From assembly GCA_038496445.1 (NCBI GenBank), contig JALMLS010000155.1:62001-126000 (forward strand): a stretch of DNA of 64,000 bases, written 5' to 3'. The position numbers and the translations under genes were made by a program. The notes beneath the pieces were generated by a model. It saw nothing but the letters and a program-made list of their open reading frames with translations, did not search any database and was not told the origin of the DNA. Numbering within the stretch: position 1 is the first letter of the stretch; each line of letters starts with the position of its first letter. The DNA is from Trichosphaerium sp. ATCC 40318 (lineage: Eukaryota > Discosea > Flabellinia > Trichosidae). This document shows, in pieces, positions 22,822 to 34,088 of this stretch.

Positions 22822-23340
22822 CTCGAAGGTATCTAATATGATTATGGCCACTCAAGTTGAAATTATCCGGTATTGTGTACTACCGTGGTTTCTTTTGTGA
22901 AAAGACGTGATTGATTCACAACTATTCTGCCGGCGCACAGCTAGATCTATGGAAAGTACAAGTCAGCCAGTCAGTACCAATAACTGACTATCCCAGGTAT
23001 TTTTATTCAACTCTTTCGTTTGCTGATTCAAAGACCAAACATATAGACTGTTGCGCTGTTTCAATGAGTAATAAACTGTTTTGGCACACTATGCCTTGTA
23101 AACAGGCTTTGTTAGGCCACGGTCGGTGAAGCAAGTCTTTGTTGGCTATGATTAGCCGTAACGGTATTAGCTAACCAACCTAGAAGTATCAACTCTCTTG
23201 TGAGTGGTTTGCACAACGCTTGTTCACGCAGTGGTGGAAAGAAAAGATCCTAATTTCGGTCTTCAGTTTGTGGGCATGTAGAACGACTTCAGTTTCGGCC
23301 TGAATCACTCGTTTTTGTTTGTCAACATAAAAATTACGCA

Positions 23341-24260
23341 ATGTCAACTAATTGTAAGGAAATAATTCTTAATTTTATGGCTTGTAAAAGGTACGCCGAT
23401 CCCCGTAACTCAAGGGTAGGGCTTGCTGAGCTTTCGCAGGTACATGGTAGTCTTGTATGCGGCAACAGGCGAAGGAATTCAGTGGGCTGGTTGGCGCTGT
23501 AACCGTTGGCGAGATCTACTCTCATTTCCAGTATAATTGGTAACTTCTTGTAGCCACAAGCAAAGAAAACCGTTCTCACTACATCAAGCTAATCAATTTA
23601 TAAGGTACGTTTAAACCAAGTAAAAATAATCTGGAAACTATAAACTAAAGTCTTCTGCATTCTTTTTTTTATTCTGTGAAACTCGTGATTTGGTTTCTGA
23701 GGCATGGATGTAGGATAATACAGTTATATTCTCTCAAGAGATGTATTTTGGTTTACTTATGCTTCACCTGATGATTTTTTCCACGTGTTCGAGACCGACA
23801 ATTGGGTATCTGGCTTGTACATGTCTGTCTTTTTTTTCCTTGCACTTGATCTAAACTTGATCAATAGGTCTTTGCGGATGCTGGCGAAGCTGCTGCTTTC
23901 TTGAGAAAGTTGCTTGTTGTAAGATGATGGAGCACCTACACCTAAACATTTTGAAAACGGAAAGCAAGCAATTAGGAAATCCAAACAAAAAAGTACAAGT
24001 TCTTCAATTTAATTCTACCGTGAACGTTACATTAACGCTTTGTACCTGTAGACAGGTAGATTGTACAAGTAACGAAAAGCATTAGTTTGTTCAGTAAGAA
24101 ACCAAAGACAAAGGGAGGCAAGGAGAGAGCTAACCCTCAAATTTCGATACCAAGTACTTTTTTTGTTAGTTTTTTTGGTTAGCTAATTGTACTCAGAACT
24201 TCAAACATGTGTTCATTTCGGATGGATACGAAGAGGTTAAGTTTGCGACTCGTAATCAAC
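23341..24260 (+). pseudogene. WASP-like gene copy B, 3'-truncated
   Basis: Inverted duplicate of the first five and a half exons of the WASP-like gene. It keeps WH1 and the CRIB motif but breaks in exon 6 (after T-R-N-Q) at the arm edge, losing the proline-rich C-terminus. Compared with the left copy it has extra small differences: a shortened GEWEF codon stretch near 23475 and changed bases near 23880-23960, several of which shift the frame. It also lacks the same base in the MYF/SPDD exon. Confidence 0.75.
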
Positions 24261-27200
24261 CTGTGTAGATACAGGAATCTCAATAGTGGTTGATCCCAAA
24301 CCAAAAGCTGTCGCTTTTAAAACAATGTTGACAAGATTTGCGTTTGGATCAGTAACAACCTTTGTAACTACCCCACCGTCAACATCTATTTCTTTCTGAA
24401 GTTCTCTGTCGTCCGTAACATGATTTTCAGTAACTTGAACAACAGCACGGGCAAGCCCATGGTATGTTGTTCTTTTCTTAGCTTTGTTTTTTTCATGTGA
24501 TCCTGAATCACCATTACCAACACCAATAACCACACCAGGTCCTGAAGTTACAGAAAATGTAATAGATATACTGCTAGAGGTACAAAGACGTCCCTATGAA
24601 AAAACACAGTAAGCAAACGGGAGAATTCACGTGAAAGCAAGAAAAGACTTCAGTTAGATATTTTTTTCAGTGAATAAAACGAAAATACCTCTGCGTCAAC
24701 TACTTCGGCTCTTACAAGAGCGACATCTTGTCCATCTGCATATAATGATGTTCCTGTTCCAGTGGCAACTGATGGAGCATCCAAGGATAACCTTATAGAC
24801 TTTGGAGCACCTGGAGTTGTAATACTGTGTTCTGCTATTTTTCTTCCATCGTGACTGTATCCAACAGCTTTGAGTGTTCCTGCTTTGAACGATACATTAT
24901 TCCATTGTGTCCAATTAGCCCAACCCATTTGTCTAACACCGAGGCTCTTTCCGTTAAGTAACAACTCATTCACTGGCGCGTTACTGTAGACAGAAATGTA
25001 AGGCGGACTAACTTTTCCGTCCCAAACTTGTTGTATTTCGATTGTGTCACATTGAGGTAGATCAGGACGACCATAATCAGATTCAGTAATGTTACACAGC
25101 CACCAAGATCGATACCTAAACAAGATTAAGAATGACAATAAGGGGTGAGGAACATAGGCAAATAATAAAAAGTAGAAAAGAAAAACATTTGTCGTAGAAA
25201 TTCGTGCACGTGTTTTTGAAAGAAAAAAAATGCAGAAAAAAAAACAGGCATACCATGCTACTGCGCCTTTAGCGAAACCTGCCAGGTCAAAAATACCGTA
25301 ATTACAAGATACTTGAGGCCAATTATGCGGTGTAGGTTCTCCAATATAATCAAATAAAGTCCAAACGCCCAAAGTTCCTGCAATATATTCTTTAATACTT
25401 CCAGTTGTTGGATCATAAGCTTTAGTCCATGACTGCTGACATCCGGTCCTTTCACCTTTCGAGCAAAACCACCATGATAAACAAGGTCCATCAAAGCTAC
25501 TGCTAAAAGCTCCAGCACTTGCGTTGACGATATTCTCGCCACGTTGAATTGGACAAGAAGATGACTCGGAAGATACCATCGGAGTGTTCGGGTTTGCTTT
25601 ATGGAATGTATCAAAGTCTAAAGAAAAGTGACTGTATCCTTGTACGTCTAGGTCTTTGGATAGGTCTTGGCTACTTGGAGGATCCATATTCGCTGATACA
25701 GGTCTCATCTTGTCGTATTGTTTTACTTGCAAATGTCAGAAAGTCACATTCATTATGATAGTAAAATTGAGGCGCACCTGCATCTCTGAAGGCTTGTCCA
25801 GTACTAGCATCCAATTGATAACACTCTACTTCATTACAGAATGACCATATGACTATGGAGGCGTGGTTCCTATCTCTCATAACCATATCAGACATATGAC
25901 CGACTAAACGATAAACGATTAGTACACAGCAACCTTTCTAGAGACAAGAAAAAATCAAAACTTCAATGATGGTACTCACCTTGATATTTGGTATAATCCC
26001 TGTTTTCATCCCAACACATTATACCCAAACTATCGAGTATGTCATAAGCAACAGGGTCGCCAGGATTATGACTCATTCTCCATGAATTTCCACCAACACG
26101 ACGTAACATCTGAGCTCTGTAGAGATTGATACGTGCTTGAACTGCAGTACCAACACCAGCGAAATCATTGTGATCAGAAAATCCTCTAAAAATAGTATGC
26201 TTCTCGTTAAGGAAGAATCCATGATTTGCATCCCATCTAGTCGATCTGAAACCTACTGTGGTATCATCATTATCCAATGAATTACCGGCACTGTCCATTA
26301 CAGTTACTTTAACATGATAGAGGTATGTTTTTTTTATCGACCATAAATGAGGCTTAGCATAGACCATAGAGGCTGCTATTGATGCTGTCCCGTTAATTGC
26401 TAGAGTTCCATTTACTGATGCGGTTTTGATTAAGACATAGGTATCGTCCATGAGAGTAAAGACAACATGCACCTGAGTATCCGTTGATTTTGTGTTTCGA
26501 AGTACTATTTCAGGTTTTAATGTCACAGAAGTGAGGTCTTGGTTCATCGTGTACGGCACGTATAGAGAATATGGATCTATAAATACATCCTCAGTACGTG
26601 TTAACCATACATGACGATACAAACCGCCACCTTCATACCTAAATAAACATAAGAATTCAAAGTAAAATAGGTAAACGAAAAAAAGAGAACTTCCACAAAA
26701 GCTTCAAGATAATGACGGCCAAAGCTCATTTTGGTGTTGCTCAAATTGATCCACAAGACCACGTGGAAACTAAAAAGTAGAATAAACAACGTTCGTACCA
26801 ATGTCCTGTTCCAAAGGTTGCATCTATACGAATAGCGATGACATTAGTGATTGTAGGATCCAAGTATTTATCAATACGATCAACTGGACTTGTATATCCT
26901 GAACTGTGTTCTGCTACAAACTTTCCATTGATCCATACCTCCATCACATGGAAAGCGCCATCAAAAGTGATAAATATACGAGAGTTACCTAGTAGAAGCA
27001 AGTAAGAAACTTGGAGTACTGACACCGGGAAAAGCACTGTGATTCACAGTGTTTTTTGACTAAAGTTGGTTTGTTATTGTCGTGCCTCCAGCCCAAGCCT
27101 CTGGTACTTTAAAGTGTTTTCTGTACCAACCAACACCACGTGGGAGATATCCATGCCTGTCATTGGCAGTTTGAGAAAAGTCTCCATGTATAACAAAGTC

Positions 27201-27716
27201 ATGTGGAACATCAATAACGTCCCATTTACTGTCATCAAAGTTTGCATCAGAGAACGGGAAAGCCATTTTCGGCGGTACAACACGTTGACCGCCATTAGCC
27301 TTTCCACCACTCTTACATGTTACATCGCTTCCCAAGAAGCATCTGTTGTCCTCTAGTAACAATATTAGACTAAACACACGCTTGTACTGAAGGTGTAGTG
27401 CTTTTTTCGGTTTTTTTTTGGCGTTATTTGTTAACTTTTGCGTACCATAGTACCACGTGGTACAACCTGGGTGATATACGCCGGAACAACAAGCTAGTTG
27501 ACAATCGACGTCGTCGTGAACTGGGCAGTAAGAAATATCACCTGTGCACGTGACTTTAGTTAAAGTCTTGCTGAAAGAGCAGTTTGGAGCGGCTTTTGAA
27601 TCGTCTCCCAAATGAAAGCGCCAGCCAAAATCAAATGACACGCGATCACGTGGGGCGCACGTAGCGAGTGAAAATAAGCACAGCAGAGTAACCGCTGCGA
27701 TAAAAAATGGCTTCAT
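24261..27716 (-). pseudogene. Family-2 glycosidase (beta-galactosidase-like) copy C, 3'-truncated and frameshifted
   Basis: The only copy with a 5' end: ATG at 27716 and signal peptide MKPFFIAAVTLLCLFSLATC, then a Cys-rich insertion, the GH2 sugar-binding domain (VIDVPHDFVIHGDFS, GVGWYRKHF, FDGAFHVMEVWINGKFV), beta-sandwich, and TIM barrel with WRMSHNPGDP, VIWSFCNEVE and MVSSESSS. GH2 enzymes retain configuration and remove terminal beta-linked galactose, mannose or glucuronate; the exact substrate is not clear. Two defects: a 2-nt deletion near 25735 relative to copies A and B shifts the frame inside the barrel, and the last ~17 codons are replaced at 24260 by antisense WASP sequence. It differs from A at roughly 1% of bases. 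A family-length enzyme would exceed 900 residues. Confidence 0.85.
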
Positions 27717-28101
27717 TTGTTCCTGTAGCCCTAATAACCGTTTAGATACCATATACCGCCAAAAAACCCACAATTAAAGGCCTAAGAGAATAAGGCGAAA
27801 ACTTTTCTCACCGTTAAAGCTACCAATAAAAAACGCACGTGTTTACTAAAGTATGTTTCGGCAAGGTATGTTAATGCTGTATAACCAACCGGTTTAGTGG
27901 GAACAGACAGCACTTTTGCAAGTCACGTTTTGTCTTTCAAATGTTCTTACAACTTTTCAAAGTTTCAAGTGGCACTTTATCTCGTATTGTACCACGCAGT
28001 AAATAATTTTATTGTATGTTTTTTAGATTATCCTAGTTAGACTTTTTTGTTCAAAACAACTGGAGCAAAGCTCTACAAGATTTAAAAGAAACTAGCAAGA
28101 T
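27717..28101. other. Intergenic
   Basis: Upstream region of glycosidase copy C, with a CACGTG at about 27836, and the 3' flank of the next gene. No coding frame seen. Confidence 0.45.
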
Positions 28102-29996
28102 TTATTGATTTACAGATGACCAATCAATATCGCCTTTAAGTCCAGCTCCAATTTTAAGGCGCCAATCAACTCCAGATAACCAAACAGCACAATTTCGCAC
28201 AAACCGTCCAGTACCAGCTGAATCCCAGCTACAGTATAGCTTAGTGAAACCACAATCGACAATCACACGCCCTTGTAAATAAAGTGAGTTTAACTTCGGA
28301 AAAAATTAGAGCTTGTTTACCTTTGTTTTTCGGGTGATGCGACCAGAAGCATGGATGACCGTCTGTTCCAGATCCTATGATATTCATATCATCAGTTTCT
28401 TTTGTCGGATAGCATATAGTGTATCCTTCACAAAGAGAAACAAGACCAGTTGTTATCAAGTGTCGTTTGACTAAATCTAAAGTCAGAAACAACAACAAAA
28501 AACCCCGTAAGACTGTTGCTTACACTGTCCTGTCTTAGGTTTTCCACGTCCACCCAGAGTTAGGTTTTTAGCTCAAGGTACGTTTCCAGTTAGTTGGTAA
28601 TCAAAACCGAGTGCTTTAATTAGACCATTCGCCTTTTAAATTAGATTAACAACACGGAAAATAGCATAAAGTTGCACGTACGTGCTGAAGAAATGGTTCA
28701 TTGTCTGCCCATATGAATATTCCTTTACCTGCAGCATGATACTTGGCCAATGCATCACACATTTCTTTTGATAGAAAGCCTGAACTACCAGCACAAACCC
28801 AAGCTTCATCGTGGTTATCCAAGTCATCCAAAAACTCCTAAAAAGCGCTTAGTATCTTTAAGTTTTGCTTTCGTTGTTGTTGTACCTTATCATTTTTGGC
28901 AATAATGGCTACAAATCCCTTAGCTTCTAATGCTTCCTTAGGCTTGGCCCACACGAAATCGCCAAAATAAGAACGCAAGATGATTGTGAACATGCCAAAA
29001 GCACTTTCTCTACCGAGATCATATCCACGACCTGAAGGGTTCATATGTGCATCTTTATGAGTTGCTTTTATCTCATCGTGTTGATCAGCAAACTCTGTAA
29101 AGAATCCAGTGATACTCAATCCACGCTTTAATGCTGGTCTGGAAGAAAGAGTTAACAACAGAATGCTCAAAGATTGATTGTTAAATGTAACTTACTTTTG
29201 CTTTTTCTTTGTTGGTGGTGTATCAACTTCCATTGCATCACCTTCATCTTCTTCCTTATGTGCTTTTTTACTTTTCTTTTGTGGTGTCTTTTTCTGAGGT
29301 GCTTTTTTCTTTGGTGGTGTTGAAGTTGATGGTACTTGCTTTGTTTTCTTTGCAACTTTTCTTTTCTTTGGTTCTTTTTCATCATTCTAACTCAAAGTCA
29401 GTAAGATGTTTGTAATCCTGTAAGCAGTTTGTATTATCAACATACCTGGACCTTCATTTTTTGTTTGTCAATCATGTATTTGATAAACTCGTCAACAGAA
29501 ATACCTCCCTAAAGCGAAAGTAAGAAAACAGTGAGAAATGTTCCATAGTTTTTGCTATTTTACATCTTTATTCGTGTCAGCTTCCTTTAAAATGCCTTTA
29601 ATCTTCGCAACCGTTGGTTTTTTACCCAGGGAGCGTAAGACAGCCTTTAATTCATCGCCAGTTATAACGCCATCTTTGTTTTCGTCGAAAACTCTAAATT
29701 TGATGTTAACGCTTTTTATATTCAAAACGGTTTAAAAAATACCTAAACGCCATGCGTAGACCTTTGACGTAAGTACTAAGCTCTTCTTTGGTCATATCAG
29801 TAGGTCTTTTTCTTTTTGCTCCAAGCATCACTGACGCCGATTCTACCGCCTGTAATGCACGATATAAGCTCATTGGAGCACTGTTATATTATAATGAGGT
29901 ACGTACGCGCTTTGTAGAGCGCGTTTGTCGGTCTTTTGCATTTTCGAATCCTTGTGCTTCCAAAATGCTTTGGCCTTCAGTGGCTGTAGCTTCCAT
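28102..29996 (-). CDS. EF-hand protein with Lys-rich linker and conserved unknown C-terminal domain
   Basis: Start ATG at 29996 (MEATATEGQSILEAQGFENA). A calmodulin-like pair of EF-hands follows, with canonical loops DENKDGVITGDE and DTNKDGGISVDE, so it should bind Ca2+. Then comes a very basic linker (KKRKVAKKTK, repeated KKK/PPKKK, near 29180-29390) that resembles nuclear localisation signals. The C-terminal ~250 residues form a compact domain with CAGSSGFLSKEMCDAL, GKGIFIWADNEPF, GHPCFWSHHP and DCGFTKLYCSWD, ending WSSVNQ. I recall similar blocks in uncharacterised protist proteins, but cannot name the fold; a class-I amidotransferase-like or other Rossmann-type fold is a guess. One exon near 28560-28630 is hard to place. 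Confidence 0.65.
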
Positions 29997-30334
29997 AGTA
30001 CCTTCACGCTTCAACTATAAAACTCTAAGTCAAAATAACATGTGACATTTTCGTCTACGGCACCTTTGGTTTAGACATTATTAGGTGTTGTTTTCCTGTG
30101 TTGTATGACTGTGAAAGTTATGGTGACAAGTGAGCCAAGCTTGACTTATTTTAGTTCTAGGAAATTAAACTTGTCAAGTTCTTAATATGTTCTTGGAATA
30201 TTCGTCTTATCGTTACCGTGTACACGGCATACCTTAGTGCTATACAAAATATTGCCTTTAGTAGTATGAATCTAATCGACTCAGTTTGGCTTGATTAACT
30301 GTTTATTTTTACAAGGTTAATTCTTAACATAATT
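29997..30334. other. Intergenic
   Basis: Short AT-rich spacer between two minus-strand genes, containing the promoter of the EF-hand gene. Nothing else seen. Confidence 0.4.
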
Positions 30335-33300
30335 TTATGTTGCAGTTGGAGCATTGTAGTCACCTATCATTTGCTTTATTTGAGTCATACGACTCTTTAT
30401 CCTCTTCTTCTTTGCGTATTGCATGTATATTACTATGATACCTCCTATAATAATGACAAGAATTCCAGCAACAACACATGCTGCTACGACTCCTATTGGC
30501 ACTTTTGTTTGGTTTGGTTTATTATCGCAGTCGCCACTTATTGTCAAAAACAATGCTTGTTTTTGTTGACTGAATATTGCATTGTAAGCACAGTCTTCAT
30601 CACCTTGTTCGATGGCTATGCTATTGAACTCTATTATATTTTCTTGGCACATGTGGTTTAACACAAGAATATCTAAAGTGCCCTACATATTATTAATACA
30701 TGACGCTTGTGTGAAGAGAAGAGTGGAATAAAAAAGTTAAGGTGCTTAAGTGACGTACAAGTTTACGGATTGTTGTTGAATCATTCATAGAAAGTGAGAT
30801 GGCCAAGGTTGTATTCGAAAAATCAGGACATCCTTCAACAAAAAGACCAACACCACTTTGAAGAGTGATGATAGAATCCGGAGAAAACGTTATATTACCT
30901 AAAATCCATACCTTGTTAGCTACAGATACTAAAACTTAACATGCCTCTAATGATAGTATCGTAATTAATAACTAAGTTTCTAACTTGACTTGTGTTTGAT
31001 ACAACCCAAGTGTCGTTGACACAAACAGCTGATTCAAGAGGTTTTGGTGGTAAACAAAACGAAGAAGCACTTGGTCGAATGACATTTTGTGTTGGTTGAA
31101 CTAAATCTTGTGTTGGCCGTTCACTTGGCGAGTTTGTTGGTTCTAGCATCGTTGGTGTAGATGTTGTTGGCGGTTCACTTGGAGCACTTGTTGGTTCTAT
31201 TGTTGTGGGTGTAGAATCTTGTGTTGTTGGCCGTTCACTTGGCGAGGTTGTTGGTTCTAGTGTCGTTGGTGTACTTGTTGTTGGTGGTTCACTTGGAGAA
31301 CTTGCTGGTGTTGGTGTTGCTGGTACTGGTCCAGGTTTTGGTGACGATCCACCTAGTGATGTAATTCCTATATTGTCCAGTCGTAATTGGCTTACATTTC
31401 GCCAGCTAGGGGAAAAGAATAAGCCAATCATTCAGGTATTTTCAGAAAAAGCAAAAAAAGCTGAAACATACTTTGCTCCTTCAAATCCTATTACTAGTTC
31501 ATAAACTGATCCAAGACATGTCAAATCCTGTACAGAAGCGTAAATATGTTGCCACGTAGATAGTGTGCCATTCACTTCGATTTGGACAGACTAAGGAGAA
31601 TATTAACAATTAAATTCTTTTCCTCTTTTTTTTTTTTTTTTTGGGTTGTAAACATGTTTGATCCTAATTAAGCGTAACCGACGTACATTTGAACAAGAGG
31701 CAAATTTTAAAGTGATAGAAAGATCAATTAGGCTTGGCAATGGGTTTACAAATTGAATTTCCAAAAAAACGGCATCTGCTAGATCCCTTGAGAACTTCGA
31801 AGAGTACCTTTAAAAAAAAAGCTATTAGAACGTACGTCACTCTCAGTTCTAAAACAAAATGAAAAAACGCTTTGAATACTTACGCTAATCCAATTTGAGG
31901 CGAACCAGGAGCCGTTTGAAACGCTACACAGAAGTAAGAGAAAAAAAAACGTTTTTAGTTTAGAATTAATTTATAAACATATGTAAGAATTTTTTAGGAA
32001 TAAAGACGGGAGTCATACCAGCAACCAAAACATCACCTGCACCACCAAGTGTTATATCCATATCTATACTATTCAATATACGCCATTCGACATGATCGGT
32101 ACCCTGTACGTTGTTAAAAGATTAAAAGAGCAGTAAGAAAAAGAAGCACCCCAAGCCTTTGTGGAAAAAGAGAAAATGCAGCATTTTGAAAGATATACAG
32201 TGACGGTAGTGCCCAATTACATTCAACTATACGTCACTCTGTAAGTATTAAATTTGTATGTATGTATACATACTTGGATCTCCTGTTGGTGGATTGAAGT
32301 TGCCCGAAAAGCTCTGAGTAAGTTTGTTAGAAGGCTATCTACTGTGTTGTATTCGAAAAAAAACACTTGTACATACTACACTAACAGAGCCATTCTGAAC
32401 TAGTATTGAACTAAAGTCAATGGTTTGATCTAATTTATATGTTAGCTACTCTTATATACACGAAACATTAGATATGTACGTACTGAGTATTGATACAAGC
32501 TAGTTAAACAATGTCAGAAGTATTTAAAAATTACGAAATAGATTGTAAATACCCTGACTTCAGCATGAGTATAGTTCTCAGGGTGCTGCTTGATAAAATG
32601 ATACTTATTGTATTTGTCTGGTATGGCTTCAACCCATTCATTTCGACCATCGTTTACTTTGACTTCAATTCTATCAATCCCAACTGTTACATGTTAAAAT
32701 AATAATGGAAAATAACATTATATCACGTGTTAAAAACAATAAAGAGAAAATATTTTTGAAACACGTACCTCTATGTTTGGTTGGTACAACAACAAATGAT
32801 TGATTATTTACTTCATCAACAATTGTTGCAGAGAGAGTGTGGTTAGGACACGCGACTTTATGAATAACAACATCCACAAAATCGAACTGTGGAGTGCCAG
32901 CTATGCGCTAAATAATAATGAACAAACACTTGTATGTGCACACAAACCACTTTGAAGATAAAAAATTTATATGCGTACTGTGTAGATATCATTACCATTT
33001 TGGGGAATCAATATTTGTGGATAGTAATTATCACATCCTTCAATTCCTGAGTTACACAGGCCACCAACCTATTTTATTGAAAATCAAGAGTTAGCATGGT
33101 TTTCAACTACACTGCGAACGGACCATTAATATTTCAGTTCCTTGACTACCAGTGATTTCAAAGCATTCACCACCTATTTAATAATAAAAGAAAAAAAAAT
33201 ACTGACCAAAAAACAAATAAAAACCGAATATTGTGCGTTCTTACAAGCACCACTGCATCTCAAATTACTTGCTGGGTTATCAACTGGATCGTAGCAATCA

Positions 33301-33716
33301 TCAACTGATGTTGTTGATGCATTAGAAGGCGATAAATACCAGTTGTAAAAGTTCTCATTGACAAGAAAATATAGACCTGCGTTGTACATCTGTACGGCGT
33401 TAAGAAAGGCGTCCTACAATTTTTTTTGCTTGTACCGGTGAGTTTACTGGTACTTCATTATAGCTACAGGTAGTAGATGGGTTTTTGACTAGTTTTTAAT
33501 TAACACTCGTTTTAACCATTGTAATTGAATAGCGTACCAGTTGGGGAAAATGATGTGGCCCTTGCTTGCTTGTTAAATTCTGTAAGGACCAAAAAAGTTT
33601 CAGTTATCACGTACAATGCAGCTGAAGTAAGGGTAAGGCTGTTGACCCGCTACGAGTGGAACTGCGTGACAATGAAGGAAAAGTGCGAATATCGCGCCAA
33701 CTATCGCCAAAAGCAT
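30335..33716 (-). CDS. Expansin-like single-pass membrane protein 1
   Basis: Start ATG at 33716 (MLLAIVGAIFALFLHCHAVP, signal peptide) and stop at 30335, with many small exons. Order: N-terminal GQQPYPYFSC and ARATSFSPTG; a double-psi barrel-like block with GGECFEITGSQGTEILM, close to the expansin CYEVTG motif; an expansin C-terminal-like block (IDRIEVKVNDGRNEWVEA, then YNKYHF); two beta-sandwich-like regions; a Thr/Pro stalk with repeated PSE[PR]PTT; a small Cys-containing domain; a transmembrane helix (GVVAACVVAGILVIIIGG); and a 25-residue basic cytosolic tail. Expansin-like proteins loosen or bind polysaccharide walls; Dictyostelium has a family. A surface glycan-binding adhesin or receptor is the inference. 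Its downstream neighbour on the same strand is a clear paralogue. Confidence 0.65.
31100..31320 (-). repeat. Thr/Pro stalk-coding minisatellite
   Basis: About four ~57-60-bp units encode alternating SPSERPTTQD and APSEPPTTSTPT-type segments joined by T-x-LEPT. This is a mucin-like O-glycosylation stalk. The paralogue at 34921-35070 has a much shorter stalk, so unit number varies between the two genes. Confidence 0.8.
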
Positions 33717-34088
33717 TGTGTTGCGCATAAATGGTCCCAAAATACGCGAATGAGGTTGTATTCAGGCGAACTTGGAATTGTCTGTTTTAGAGAATCCTCA
33801 AAACGGTTTGGATGATTACGTTGTGCTAATTTATCTCTTTTCGCCGCGAGGAGTTGGTGTGTTTCAGTGTAAAGCGCTATTTTAAGTCCAGTACTTGCAA
33901 AAACCCATTTGGTTTTTTTTGCTAGATGGCACTTAATAACCGCTCGTAGGTGGTTCGAAATTATTGGGCTTTTTGATTGTAATAATCGAACTTGCCTTCT
34001 TATTGTTTTAATACATTGTACACGTGTTGTTACTAGTAGAGTATTCTATTTTACACAGTAACAGCCAGTGCAAGTAAAGTACAGTGTT

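Larger units (their letters stand above)
19158..24260 (-). repeat. Right arm of ~5.1-kb inverted repeat
   Basis: Inverted copy of 13309-18413. It ends at 24260 inside WASP exon 6 sequence and passes, with one shared C, straight into glycosidase copy C at the point equivalent to 16862 in copy A. The sharp edges and lack of target-site duplications argue against a transposon. Confidence 0.95.

Noticed and set aside
13309-24260. Transposable element (for example a large terminal-inverted-repeat element)
   Set aside because: No transposase, integrase or target-site duplication; arms contain ordinary host genes cut mid-exon.
31205-31504. Plus-strand Gly/Val/Ser-rich frame
   Set aside because: It is the antisense reading of the Thr/Pro stalk repeat, which automatically gives a long open Gly/Val frame.
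33525-33815. Plus-strand frame opposite the first exon of expansin-like gene 1
   Set aside because: It is antisense to the signal-peptide exon, whose match to the paralogue at 37200-37297 supports the minus strand.
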